Below are positions 42,281 through 56,321 of a DNA stretch of 64,000 nucleotides, one piece after another. The translations under genes were made by a program, and so were the position numbers. This DNA comes from Riptortus pedestris (Eukaryota; Arthropoda; Insecta; Hemiptera; Alydidae), in assembly GCA_019009955.1 (NCBI GenBank), contig CM032228.1:251302501-251366500 (forward strand), in the 5' to 3' direction. Position 1 is the stretch's first letter, and each line of letters begins with the position of its first letter. The notes under the pieces are model-generated. The model was not told the DNA's origin. It was given only the letters and a program-made list of their open reading frames with translations, and did no database searches.

Positions 42281-45200
42281 TAATATATAAGATTAATTAT
42301 ATTATAATATATATATAAGATATAATTATATTATATATATATATAAGAATATATATATATTTATATAAATATCTATAGTATAATATATAAAATTGTAACC
42401 TCTGTCTGTACATTGATTTTTTTGCGAAATTTCACGATAACTTTTTCGTTTCATCACTGTTCCTAGACACCATAACTGCATTTTGTTTCTTTCGTGTATG
42501 TTTTTGTTTGTTTGTTGTTTGTTTGTTTGTTACCTTTTTCACGCAAAAACGGCTGAACCGAATTTATGAAACTTGTATGTATAGTTACTACTACCCAACT
42601 TAGACTTAGGCTATATTAATAATCACTGAAGACAAAAGGAGTGGGGGGTTAAAAGGGAGACCTGAAATTAAAAATAGCGATATTTCCGTTTCCTATTGGG
42701 TTTTTTCGGCAAATATGCAACATAACGCAAAAAGTTGTTTATTTTGTAATTTAGAGTAACTTTTGTTAAAAGCACTTTTTGCCGAATACGGAAGTTAATA
42801 AATGATTTTTATATGCTAAAAGCTATCAGCGGGAGTCCACAATTTTAATTGGGACAAAAGATTCAACCGAACTAAACCAAACTCGGTATGTGAATTAGCA
42901 CTTAACAGCCTTCCTTCTAATAAGCCATACTAACATTTTCTTGGGACTGGCTGAGTGGGGGTATAGGAAGGCTGAAATTAATAAAAGTGATATTTCGTTT
43001 CCTATTGCATTTTCGGTAAATATCCACATAACAAAAGTTTGTTTAGTTTGTTATTTAGGAGAAACTTTTTTATATACACTATCATCGTATACCGAAGTAT
43101 AATGGCGTTATATGCTGAAAATTTACGGAGACAACAATTTTATTTGGCACAAAAGACTCAACCGAAAACAAAATAAAACAACCCCCATTTTCCCCCCCCC
43201 CCCCCAGGGTGGTGGGTAATAGGGGTTAAAACTAATGCCTTCCTTATAATAAGGTCAGGGATACTAGGCATGTTCTAGGGACGGGGCAGAGGGGGTGGTT
43301 AGAGAGGAGAGGAGAAGGGGCCTGAGGAAGAATGGGTCTTATTAATAGTATATTGAGTAGGTAGGGCCCTCGTTGGGGGGGGAGTTGGATGAATTAGATG
43401 AGTATAGTGATTAATCATGATAGGGAGTGTGAGGGATTGGGGATGTAGCTTAGAGTGTGTGCTCCACACATCAGCGTACAGAAATCATTTCAATATGAAC
43501 TACCAGGTTAACACTCCTGAAAAATTAATTCATATGTATGTCAATATTTTCTCCTTTATTAATTCAAATCCTATGCATATGCACAGGAGACGGGAAATAT
43601 GACAGATTATGCCAGTGACAGTGAATCTTACATAAAAAAATAATTTTATTATTAACAAATGCCAACAACGGGTATTAACCTAAACACTGGAACGGGTAAA
43701 TGTCAAAATATTGTGTGCAAAGTAAAGCCTTGCCAAAAATATACTTCACCATTCACCTCAAATGAATATAAAATAATACATTGAAATCTATTTTAAGGAA
43801 AACTATGGAGATACGGAGCGAAGAGGTCGAGCCTAAACAGTTATTGAGTTAATATTTCCTGTTAAATGCTTTCATTACTGGAAATGATTTCCGACTGAGC
43901 TCTACTATTACGAAATAATCTAATGTACAAAACCTATGTTTAAACTATATGTGCTCGATGTTTTTGAGAGGCAGGAAATAGTTTCATTATAGAGGGAATT
44001 TAATTTTAATAAATGCTTATCCACGATTATGGTTTTGAAGTTATTCACAAAAAGGGTAGTTGGAAAATTGGAGAGGGATAGATTAGGAACACGATTTTTT
44101 ATTTAATCCTACAAACCACCACACACACATCACACATTAATAATTCTCATCTATACGTCGCCTGCCTGACCCTCCGGGAAAACGTGCGCCCAGACGGGAA
44201 GTGTAGTAAACAATGAAGCTTGCTCAAAAAAAAAAAATAATATAACTATTATCATTCACCTCAAATGATTTCCCGAGTGAAACCAGGTACATTAGCTAGT
44301 ATATATATAAATATAAAATATATATATATATATATATAATATATATATATATCTAAATATCTATATATATATATAAAATTGGTAACCTCTGTCTGTACAT
44401 TGATTTTTTTTGGCGAAATTTTACGATAACTTTTCGTTTCACATGTCATAGACACCATCAACTGCATTTTATTTCTTGGTGTCTGTTTGTTTGTTTGTTT
44501 TATTTGTTTTGTTTGTGTGTTACCTTTTTCACGCATAAACTGCTGAACAATTTTTATGAAACATGGTATGTATATTACTACTAAGACCCAACTAAGACTT
44601 TAGCTACATTAATATTCTCTAAGACAAACAGGAGTGGGGGTTATAAGGGAAGGCCTGAAATTAAAAATAGGCGATATTTTCGTTTCCTATTGCTATTTTT
44701 CAGCAAATATACACATAACAAAAGTTGTTTTTTTGTACTTTAGAGTAACTTTGTTAAATGCACTTCTTCCGTATACGGCAGTGTAAATGCGTTATAACGC
44801 TAAGACTATACGGGAGTCCACAATTTTATTTTGGCACAAAAGACTCAACCGAACTAAACCCAAACTCGGTATGTGTAATAGCACTAACTCCATATTTATA
44901 AAACCATACCAAGCATTTTCTAGGACGGACAGAGTGGGGTTATAAGAGAATCCCGAATAAAAATAGCGTATTTCGTTTCATATTAGATTCTCGGCAAGAA
45001 TGCACATAACAAAAGTTGTTTTATTTTGTTATTAGGAGTAAGCTTTTGTTATAACACTTTTATCCGTGTAACGAATTAAACGGTATTACGCTAAAACCAT
45101 ATAGCGGAAGTGCGCAATTTTATTTGGCACAAAAGACTCATCCGAAACTAAATAAAACTCGGTATGTGTATTAGGACTAACACCTTCATTATAATAAGCC

Positions 45201-46750
45201 ATACCAACATTTTAAAGGCGGACAGGAGCGGGGGTTTTAAGGGAGGCCCTGAGAATTTTAAAAATAGTGGTATTTGCGTTTTCTAGGTTCGATTTTTTCT
45301 GCAATATGCATATAACAAAAGTATATTAATATTGTCATTTAAGAGTATATTTTGTTGCATTCCTATGTCGAAAATGAAGTAAACACGTGATATTCGCTAT
45401 AAACTATAGTGGGAGTCATTGAAATTTATTTAGTGCTTATTTCAGTGATTTTAATGCATGAATATTATACCAAATGATTTTTATTTTTTAGTCACATATG
45501 ATAACTCTATATATGATTCGGATTAGTGAGGTATATATCTCCGTCGTCCCCTTCCCTCATTTATTTAATTTCTCCTAGAAAAATAACATTGCTATTTTAT
45601 TTCCCAAAGAAATGTAAACTATAAGAGCATTTCACGGTATTTAATTTGAATAATGTATTATTTAAAACTATGAGTCATGCTGAAATTGGCCTCAAAGAGT
45701 GATAGCGGAAGTGTTATGGGGGATCATACTATTTTGGTTCAGCTAATATATTATCTTATTTCCGATATCTTGATGCCATTATTGAAATAAAATATATACC
45801 ACAAACAATTAGACATAATAGTAAGTTTATTTATGAAAAAAAGAAATATCCATTTTAAAATTGATATGATTTAAAGTATTAATTATTTTGGCAGGAGGGC
45901 TATGGTTCGTATTCGCCTCACCTATATTTTTGAATATGAATCAAATTATTTTTTCGGGTAATAATATTATTTTAATTTCTACTGTCAGGTAGATAAATTA
46001 TTAAAATATACTTTGAATCAATATTTAAGGAAACTATGGAGATGCAGGAGCGGAAGGTTGGCCGGAGCTAAACATTAATTGAGTTTAACTTATTTCCTGT
46101 GAAATGAATTCCACTGACTCTACTATTACGAATAAAACTAATTACAAAACTATGCTAACCTATACGAGCTCGGATTGGTTTTGACGGGAAATAATTTTCA
46201 TATAAGGATATTTTAATTGTAATAAATGCTATCCACGATTATGTTTGAAGTATTCAAAAAAGTGATTTAAAAAGTGGAGAGGGGAAGATCAGAACACAAT
46301 TTTATTTATTTCCTTCAAAATTAAAATTTCCTCAACTATACGTCCGCCCGTCCTGACCCCTCAGGGAAACAATGATTAGGGGCTTACTTCATTTATTTCA
46401 TGAATACAATTTTTTTCTTTTTTCTGTAAGTCGCCTGCCTGTCTCTCACGGGAAAAACAATGCGCTAGACGGGAAGTGGTAGTTAAACAATGAAGCCTTG
46501 CTCAAAAAAAAAAAATACTATCATCATTCAGCCTCAAATGATTTCCCGAGCGAAAGCCGGGTACCTTAGCTAGAACATAAATAGTATATATAGTATTATA
46601 TATATATAAAAGATATATATAAGAAATAATATATTATATATATAGAAATATATATATATATATATATATATAATAAATAAGATATAATTATATTATATAT
46701 ATATATAATATATATATGTATATATAGAAATTATATATATATATATATTA

Positions 46751-46806
<56 letters not shown>

Positions 46807-46961
46807 TATAACCCTAGTCATAGTGCAATAAGAATGTATAATAGTCTATAGATATATTTAGTCTTGCCCTGAGGAAGAGAAAATAAAGATTCTCGAAATA
46901 TCGGCATAAACTAAGATTCATTTCACCAACATTGACCAAAACTCCGAAAAGAACAACACAC

Positions 46962-47030
<69 letters not shown>

Positions 47031-49484
47031 GCATACATAGGCACACATACATACTCGTCTGTTACCGCTCTAGCAGTAAAAACTCTTGTTTGATCATAAT
47101 CAAATTCAATATAAAAACGTTTCATGCAAAACTAAAGGTCAAGCTCATTAATGGCTGAAATTGAACCAGTGAGTGGGGGTTTAGAAGGGGGAATTTTGAA
47201 AATTGGAAATAGCTCTGTTAAATGTCAGATCGAAAAATGGTATAGGTCCGATCTTATTGCATATAATATGTAATATAAATATTGTTAATACATTTATTCT
47301 CTATCTATAGTATTAACAGATATTGACATTTTTAGTTTTTTGACTTCAGTAAATCTCTAATCCGACTTATATCAATCATGCAATAAGCTGTTATATCATG
47401 ACCCACTTTATTCCAATCTTGAATACCAAATATTATTTTCAGGCGACCTTTATTGTATGGAAAACAACACAAATTCTTTTTGTGATGACGCCTTGTGTTA
47501 CGATTTGACATTCTTTTCTTGAGAATGTTTTTTGATCTAGACCAGGTGTTGGCAACCTTTGCCCACATGTTGCAGGCCAAACTTTAGTGTGCAAATACAT
47601 TTGCGGGACTTTTTTAAAAGTATTGAATTTTAAAGTAGTGTTATAATTTTTAACAATAGATATCAGACATGAAATTATAACGAAAACATAATTATAATAC
47701 AATTTATTAAAATAACAAAATGAAATGAAAAAAAAATAGGTACAACATTATAATTAAATCGTAAAATTTGGAATTATTACAAACAACGAAAGCTAAATAG
47801 CGACACCGAAATCAATGAACTTGAATTAGGGAAACTAATCCATCTATGTTTGGATTAATTCCACTGATACCAAGAAGAAAAGAATTTTCCAAATTATCAT
47901 CAGTCAGCCTTGTACGATGTTTTGATTTATTAACTTTCATCATTGAAAAGAACTGTTCGCATTTATAAGTACTGCCAAATGCACAAATCTCTCCTCATCT
48001 TCCTCATTTGGAGTAGTGTAATATTTTTGTTTAATTGGGTTTTTCAAAATGTCTGGCGGGTCGGATCAAACCTTACCGCAGCCGGTGATTGCCCACATAT
48101 GATATAGATCATACTCAACATTTTACTGTTTTATTCCATACTAAATATTAGTTAATGGCTGAAATTGGGGTGAAAAAGGGAGGATTAGAGGGGGGAGTTT
48201 TGAAAATACAAAATATGTCCCTTATTATGAATAATACTGCAAAAGAACCAAACTTGTTAGCTATTATTGCTCTATATCGCTGTGTGTTAATCTATACATT
48301 TTTTCGAACTCAAGTATTAAGCGATTTATTTGTATTTTCTTGTATTTAGCCTTCAGTAACCCCTCCCCCCCACACACAACCCTGTTACTCGTGTTTTTTT
48401 TTTTACATAGATATAGAGTATTTGTGAAGAGATGAGACCATAAGTATGTTTTACTGTGATGCTGAAATCGGACCAGTGGGAGGGGGGGTTTAGAGGGGAG
48501 GATTTTCGAAAATTTGAAATATCTCCGTTACTATACGTCAGACCGAAAATTTGTACAGAATCAATCTTATTGCAAATTAAATTTACTATAAATATTGTTA
48601 TATACATTTTTTATTTATCTTGAATATTAACCGAGATATTTGCATTTTTATTAAATCTGGGCGCCTAACGGACGAGAGTTACTTTCCATCCAAAAGCTAG
48701 TTTGGCCATTTCCTTGACTGGCTCAGCTCTCGTGAAATTTCTCTATTGTAAAACTTCACGGGGGAAATCTGCTTAGTTTATGCTGCCCCTGCGTGACCGA
48801 CTTCTTTTTAACATATTGAGGTTGTTCTCATGACACGATATTCGAAATTTTTCTTCAAATGTCCATCGATCCTACCTAGGAGATGACGAAAATGAGGTCC
48901 GTTCAAAACTATATATATATATATATATATATATTTGTCTGTTAGGCTCTAGAGGCCACAATTATTGTTTAATCGTTATGAAACCCGATATTTAGTTGTT
49001 TTATGTAAAAAAAAGGTCAAGTTCGTTAACGGCTGAAATCGGACCAGGGGGAGGGGAGGATTTTTTATTTACTGTTACCAGTGTGTAGATTTATCTATTA
49101 CTAAACTTCACGAGGGAAATCTGCTTAGTTTACGCAGCCCCTGCGTGCCGGACTTTTATCAAATTAGTTAAAGTCACATGAATACATTTTATAAAATCTA
49201 CCAATGTAATTATTATTTATAATAAATAGTCTTGTTAACAATCTTAATATACCAGTTTTAATATATGACATATAATTTTTAATTTATTGACATGTTTTAT
49301 AACTGATGAAAAACTTTCCAACCTTGACAGACAATGTACCTCATCATTGTCAGGTCATAAATTAACCTGTTAACCAGGGGAATCCTTTTTCAATTATGGA
49401 GCACATAATGGGTGCAAACTCTTCCACTATGATGTGTCAGGACGTCACTTCCTGTGTTTGATTTATTTATACGCCCCTGCTTTG

Positions 49485-49551
<67 letters not shown>

Positions 49552-50600
49552 TATCGATCTATATATTTTCTCTAACAGTCGCAATTTTTGTTTGATTAAA
49601 CTCAATATTTAGTCGTTTTATGTAAAAATGAAGATCAAGTTCGTTAACTGCTGAAGTTGGACCAGGGGGAGGGGGGGGGTTTAGAGGGGGAGAAATTTGA
49701 ACATTCGAAATATCTCTTTTACTATAATTTGGATCAAAGAAGTGTGTAGAATAAATCTTATAGCAAATTAAATTTACTATAAATAGAGTTATATGCATTT
49801 ATTCTCTATCTTGAATATTAGCCAAGATATTTGCTGATATTGATATAATAAACTACGTTATTCGAAGCTTAAATACCAAGTATTATTTTTCAGAGACCTT
49901 TATTATACGAGATAGATGCAAATATGTTCTTGTGACCCCCCCCTCCTCTTAAATTCTTGGACTACTAAAATTTGATTGATTGAGATAAAAATTATTCTAA
50001 TTCATTATAAAGTACAGTACTAAGTATAATATATAGTTTTCAATAAAATGAACATGTTATATTCTGATATGTTTTTCTTTCCACTGAGCCGTTGGCAGAC
50101 CTGTTTGTTTATATTTGAGACACTTCTCGCCGGCAGGGGAAAGATTTCTTATTACCGTTTGTCTTTACTCTCTTAATATTCAAGGTGGTGTTGTGTTAGC
50201 CGTATGTAGGTTTATCTATTATTAATCTTCACTTGGGAAATCTGCTTAGTTTACGCAGCCCCTGCGTGACAGACTTTATTGATAGTATTCATCTCTAACA
50301 TATATAAAAACATCCTTGAGACAGTAAGTTCTTTAATTTATTTTTTAAAAAAGAATATTTTTTAATTAATAAATTTAACAATAGTAAAAACATTACAGTT
50401 TTTACATAGATTCAGTAAGAACATTACAGTTTTACTCCTGGAAATGATACGCTTTTCTCAAATTATTTATGTTGTGGTTCCCCAATCATAACCGTTTGAA
50501 GCAGCATATTCTTGTGACTTGTTAGCAGATTCCCCTTAAGGAAAATCAGCTATTGAGGTCGTACTCATGACACGATTTTCAAATGTCCATCGATCCGTTC

Positions 50601-50636
<36 letters not shown>

Positions 50637-52081
50637 CTGTTAACGCTCTAGCGGTCGCAATTTTTGTTTGATCGTTACAAAACTCGATATTTAACCGTTT
50701 TATGTAAAAAGACAGATCAAGTTCGTTAATGGCTGAAATCAGAGGGAGGGGGGTTTATCGAAAATTCCAAATATCTCCGTTATTATGCATCAGATCGAAA
50801 AATTGTATATAACAAATATTATTGCAAATTAGATTTACTATAAATATTGTTATATACGTTTATTCTCTATCTTGAATATTAACCGAGATATTTGCATTTT
50901 TCAGTTTTCAGCAAACTGCCACTTCTACTCATGTTACGTAAACAATACTCTGCTACATAATAAATCACATTATTGGAAGTTTAAATACCAAAAATTGTAT
51001 TCAAGAGGCCTTTATTATACGAGATACATGCAAATATGCCCTGGTGACTCTCCCCCCCCCATCTTAAAGTTTTGGACTACTAAAATTTATTGATTCAGAT
51101 AACAATTATTCTTACTCATTATTAATTACAGTACTAGATATAGTAAATAGTTCTCAATAAAATTAATGTGTTATATTCTGATATATTTCAGTAATTGTTT
51201 TTCTTTCCGGTGTGAGGCGGGCCGACCCGTTTGTTTACATTTCTAACCTAACGCTTCCTGTTGGCAGGTTATTGAAATTGGATGAAACATTTCTTATTTC
51301 CGTTTGTATTTATTCACGGTGTTGTTGTGTTAGCAGTATGTATATTTATCTATTACTAAACTTCACGAAGGAAATCTGCTTAGTTTACGCATCCCCTGCA
51401 TGACGGACTTTTTTATATTATGTGTTGTACTGTGAAACAAGCTCATGTTTTGTTTCTCAAACAGCATTATTTGGCACACTTTTTACTGACGGAAAGCCAT
51501 TATGTTTGACTCATTAATGAGTGCCTAACAAGGGGTCTCTCAACTCCTTGAAGAAACAGGCTTTTGTCTTCAATATTCTCTCTTGCAGTAATTTATATTC
51601 TTAGTTAATAGGAAAGCAGGCCTGGGTAAAAAGTATTTGAAATATTATTTTAAAATAAAAAATTCAATTAGTATTTTTGTTTTTTATTTACATAATACAT
51701 TCGGCTCAAGCAGTTCAGTACTACTGCTAATTTCTGAACAAATTAAAATATATGTGTATTTGCCTGACTGCTCTATTGACCCCAATTTTAGTTAAGTATA
51801 GAGTTTGGTCTCAATAAAAAAAAATTGCAGCCATTAGAATAAAAAACAAGACGGAGCGGAGGAGGGGGGGGCTTGCTATTTTATTCTTTAAGTAAAACGT
51901 TTAGGAAAGTGCCTAAATAAAAGTGGGCATAGTTTGCATTCAATTGTTTTAAGTAGATTTCCCTTTAGGGAATTCAGTTATTATTGAGGTTATACTCATG
52001 ATCCAATTTTTGAAAAATTTCCACAAATGTTTATAAATATACCTAGTAGATGACAAAATGAGGTCCATTCAAAATGATATA

Positions 52082-52140
<59 letters not shown>

Positions 52141-52826
52141 TAGCTCAGATACCCGGCTTCGCCTGGGAATTCATTTGAGGCTGAATGGTGATGGTATTTT
52201 TTTGGCAAGGCTTTACTTTTCATAATATTTTGTCATTTCCCCGTCCCAGTGTTTAGGGTTCATACCCGTCGTTTTTTTTTTTTTTTTTTGTAAGACTTCA
52301 TTGTCCTCCAAATTGTCATATTTCCCGTCTCCTGTGTATTATGCATAGATTTCAGCTATTAAGGACAAAATATTAACATAGATTTGAATTAATTTTTCCG
52401 GGTGAGGTACCTGGTAGTTCATATTGGACAGAATTGTTGAGCATATCAATATTTCTACGCAAATTACTTTAGTTTTACTGTATATCTCGTTTATAATTCG
52501 GTATACGAAAAAAGTGTATATAACAAAAGTTACTTTAAATAACAAAATAAACATCTTTTGTTATGTGCATATTTGCAGAAAAACCAATAGAAAACGAAAT
52601 ACCGCTCCTGTTCATCTCAGAGAATTTTAATATAGCCTAAAGTCTAAGTTGGGTTAGTACTAATATACATACCAAGTTTCATAAAATTCGGTTCAGCCGT
52701 TTATGCGTGAAAAGGTAACAAACAAACAGACACCAAAGAAACAAATTGCAGTTATGTCTAGGACATGTGGAACGAAAAGTTATCATGAAATTTCGCGAAA
52801 AAAATCAATGTACAGACAGAGGTTAC

Positions 52827-52872
<46 letters not shown>

Positions 52873-53228
52873 TGTAATGTTTTTTACAGTTAATTATTAT
52901 TATTAATTTTTCATTAATCTACCCGGCGGCTCGCATGGACTTGTGAGGGGCATCATGCACGGAAAACAATCCTAATGTCTGACCGTCTCTATATTATAGT
53001 ATAAATTGTTCTGTTTACTCACAGATCACCAAATATTTATTGCTATATTTTATACACTTGGCACAAATAGAAAATAAAATCGTAAGGGCACTCACTTCTT
53101 AGCGTCTCGGTCCATGGCTTCATTAAGTGATTCTGCAGTCTCTTGACAGGTGCTACCCTCTCTTAAGGAGCCCTATTACTAATCTAATCATGCAAATAGA
53201 GACTACTCACTCAGGCCTAGATGCTAGC

Positions 53229-53270
<42 letters not shown>

Positions 53271-54582
53271 TAGCTCAGATACCCGGCTTAGCCCGGGAAT
53301 TGATTTGAGGCTGAATGGTGATGGTATTTTTTTGGCAAGTATTTACTTTGCTCAATATTTTGACATTTACCCGTCCCAGTGTTTAGGGTTAATACCCGTT
53401 GTTGGCATTTATTAATAATAAAATTAATTTTTATGTAAGTCTTCTTCCTCCAAATTGTCATATTTCCTGTATCCTGTGCATTATGCATAGATTTCAGTTA
53501 AGGACAAAATATTAACATAGATTTGAATTAATTTTTCCAGGTGAGGTACCTCATAGTTCAAATTGGAATGAATTTTTGAGCATATCAATATTTTTACGCA
53601 AATTACTTGCTCCACACATGCTTCCTGGAGAAATGTATATAACAAAAGTTAATCTAAATAACAAAGTTAACAACTTTTGTTATGTGCATGTTTGTCGAAA
53701 AACAAATAGACAATGAAATATCACGAATTTTTATTTCAGGCCTCCCTTATAACCCCCACTCCCGTTCTAATCTAAAAATTTTAATATAGCCTATAATCAT
53801 GGAAGAACTATTGCTAATTGACATACCGAGTTTTGTTAAGTTCAGTTCAATCGTTAACGCCCAAAAAAATAGTTGACTCCCGCTTTAGTTTGTAGTGTAT
53901 ATCTCGTTTATACTTTGTTAAAATACAAAAATGAATATCACAAAAGTTACTCTAAATAACAAAATAAACAACTTTTGTTGTGTTCATATTCGCCAAAAAA
54001 CGAATAGAAAACGAAATACCGCTATTTTTAAATTCAGGCCTCCCTTACAACCCCCCTCCTGCCCGTCCCTAGAAATGTTGGTATGGCTTGTTATAATGAA
54101 AGCGTTAGTGCTAATACATATACCGAGTTTTAATTATTTCGGTTGGGTCTTTTGTCCCAAATAAAATTGTTCACTTCCACTATAGGTTTTAGCGTATATC
54201 TCGTTTATAATTCGGTATACGAAAAAAGTGTATATAACAAAAGTTACTCTAAATAACAAAATAAACAACTTTTGTTATGTACATATTTGCCGAAAAACCA
54301 ATAGGAAACGAAATATCGCTATTTTTATTTTCAGGCCTCTCTTATAACCCCCACTCCTGTTCGTCTCAGAGAATATTAGTATAGCCTAAAGTCTAAGTGG
54401 GGATAGTAGTAATATACATACCAAGTTTCATAAAATTCGGTTCAGCCGTTTATGCGTGAAAAGGTAACAAACAAACAAACATACACGAAAGAAACAAAAT
54501 GCAGTTATGGTTTCTATGACATGTGAAACGAAAAGTTATCATAAAATTTCGCGAAAAAAATCAATGTACAGACAGAGGTTAC

Positions 54583-54645
<63 letters not shown>

Positions 54646-56286
54646 ATACTTATTTTGTTACTACTCAAGTAGTAATTTTTGTTTTATCCTTACCAAACTC
54701 TATATACAAGTGTTTTGTGAAAACAAGTGGTCAAATTCATTACTGGCTGGAATTAGAGCAGTGAGAGGGGTAAGTTTCGAAAATTCAAAATATTTCTGTT
54801 AGTTAGTATTAGTTGGTTCGAAATCTTGCACACTTATTTGTGTAAAAATATTGTTATATTCATTTATTCTGTATCTTGAATATAACCAAGATATTGCATT
54901 TTTTAGTTTTCTGTCTTCAGTAAACTCCCACTCCTACTTATGTCATATTAACAATAAGCTGTTTTATCATGAACCACTTTATTCTAAGTTTTAATACCAA
55001 GTATTGCTTTCAAGATACTCTTATTAGGCGAGAGACATGCAAAGTTCTTGTGTGATGACTTCAATTAAGATTTTATGTTTTTGTTTCGAAAATGTTTACT
55101 TGATCTATACCATATACAATATTTATCAGTTTCAGTTAACACTAATGATCATATTAGTAACTGGCTGAAGTTAGTCTGAAAATAGTTGGGGAATTAGAAA
55201 ATTCAAAATATTTTTGTTATTATGAGTCAGATCATGAAATGTTGTAGGACCAATCTTGTTAAATTATTGATGGTCCACACTTGTTGTTCTATGCAATTTT
55301 TCAAAACTGAAGTACTATGAGAGTCATTAGTGCTTTCTTGTTTTCAGTCTACATTTCCCGTGCCACCTTCTACTCATAGGTTTTTTTTTGCATAGAAATA
55401 GGGAATATGTGGTGAGTGGAAATCATAAGTGTGTTATAACAGCACGTGAGAAATCTGCTTAATTTGCGCACCACTGCGTGGTGGACTTCTGTATTGCTAT
55501 TTTGCTGTCTGTGTTTATAGTTACATCTGCAAATTGTTCATTATTTTGTTTAATATATTTGAGGGCATTCGCTGACGCAAGCGCTCAATGTTAGATATTT
55601 GTACATGAACTTGAAATGTCCATATTAAATTATATCAGTGAGTATATTCTTATGAAACACAATAAAACCGTACCCTACATGTTCTCTGTCCTTATTTGCA
55701 TCTGTATAGATTTGAAATTCTGTTATGTGAGAGTCAATTCTGTGTAAGTGCAGAGGAGGATGTTTCCATTGTGAGTAATGTAGGGGTCTTTCAATATTGG
55801 ATGAATATTTTGTACATGTCTGTATTCATGTATTAGTAAAAAGTCCGTCACGCAGGGGCTGCTTAAACTAAGCAGATTTCCCACGCGAAGGTTTACAGCA
55901 GATAAATGTACATACAGGTAACACTACCTTGAATGTTAAATGAATAAATACAAATGGTAATGAGAAATCTTTCAGTCAATTTAGAATACGAGTGAATAAT
56001 CTCTACAATGAAAAGCGGCTGAATTGTAAAGAAACAGACTAGCCAACCTCATAGTGCTAAATAGCTAGATAGACCGGAAAGACAAATAATTAATGTATTA
56101 TATCTAAATATAACATATTAATTTTAGCAGATTTCCCTTAAGGGAAATCAGCTATTGAGGTTGTACTCATGACGGAATTTTCGAAATTTTTCTTCAAATG
56201 TCCATCGATCCTACCTAGTAGATGACGAAAATGAGGTCCGTTCAAAACTGTATATATATATCTATATATATATATATATATATATA

Positions 56287-56321
<35 letters not shown>

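Larger units (their letters stand above)
47050..48350 (+). mobile_element. Degenerate Helentron-like copy split by a hAT element
   Basis: 47055-47534 (tctgttaccgctctagcag, gtttagaagggggaatttt) and 48110-48350 (atactcaacattttactg, gttaatggctgaaattgggg) join to one copy like those at 54650 and 58040. Confidence 0.5.

Noticed and set aside
43417..43602. 61-codon plus-strand frame
   Set aside because: It lies inside the indel-rich Helitron-like copy and translates its 3' segment.
47332..47702. Two overlapping minus-strand frames of 82-87 codons
   Set aside because: They run across the boundary of the hAT element and its host repeat, so no single gene can be encoded.
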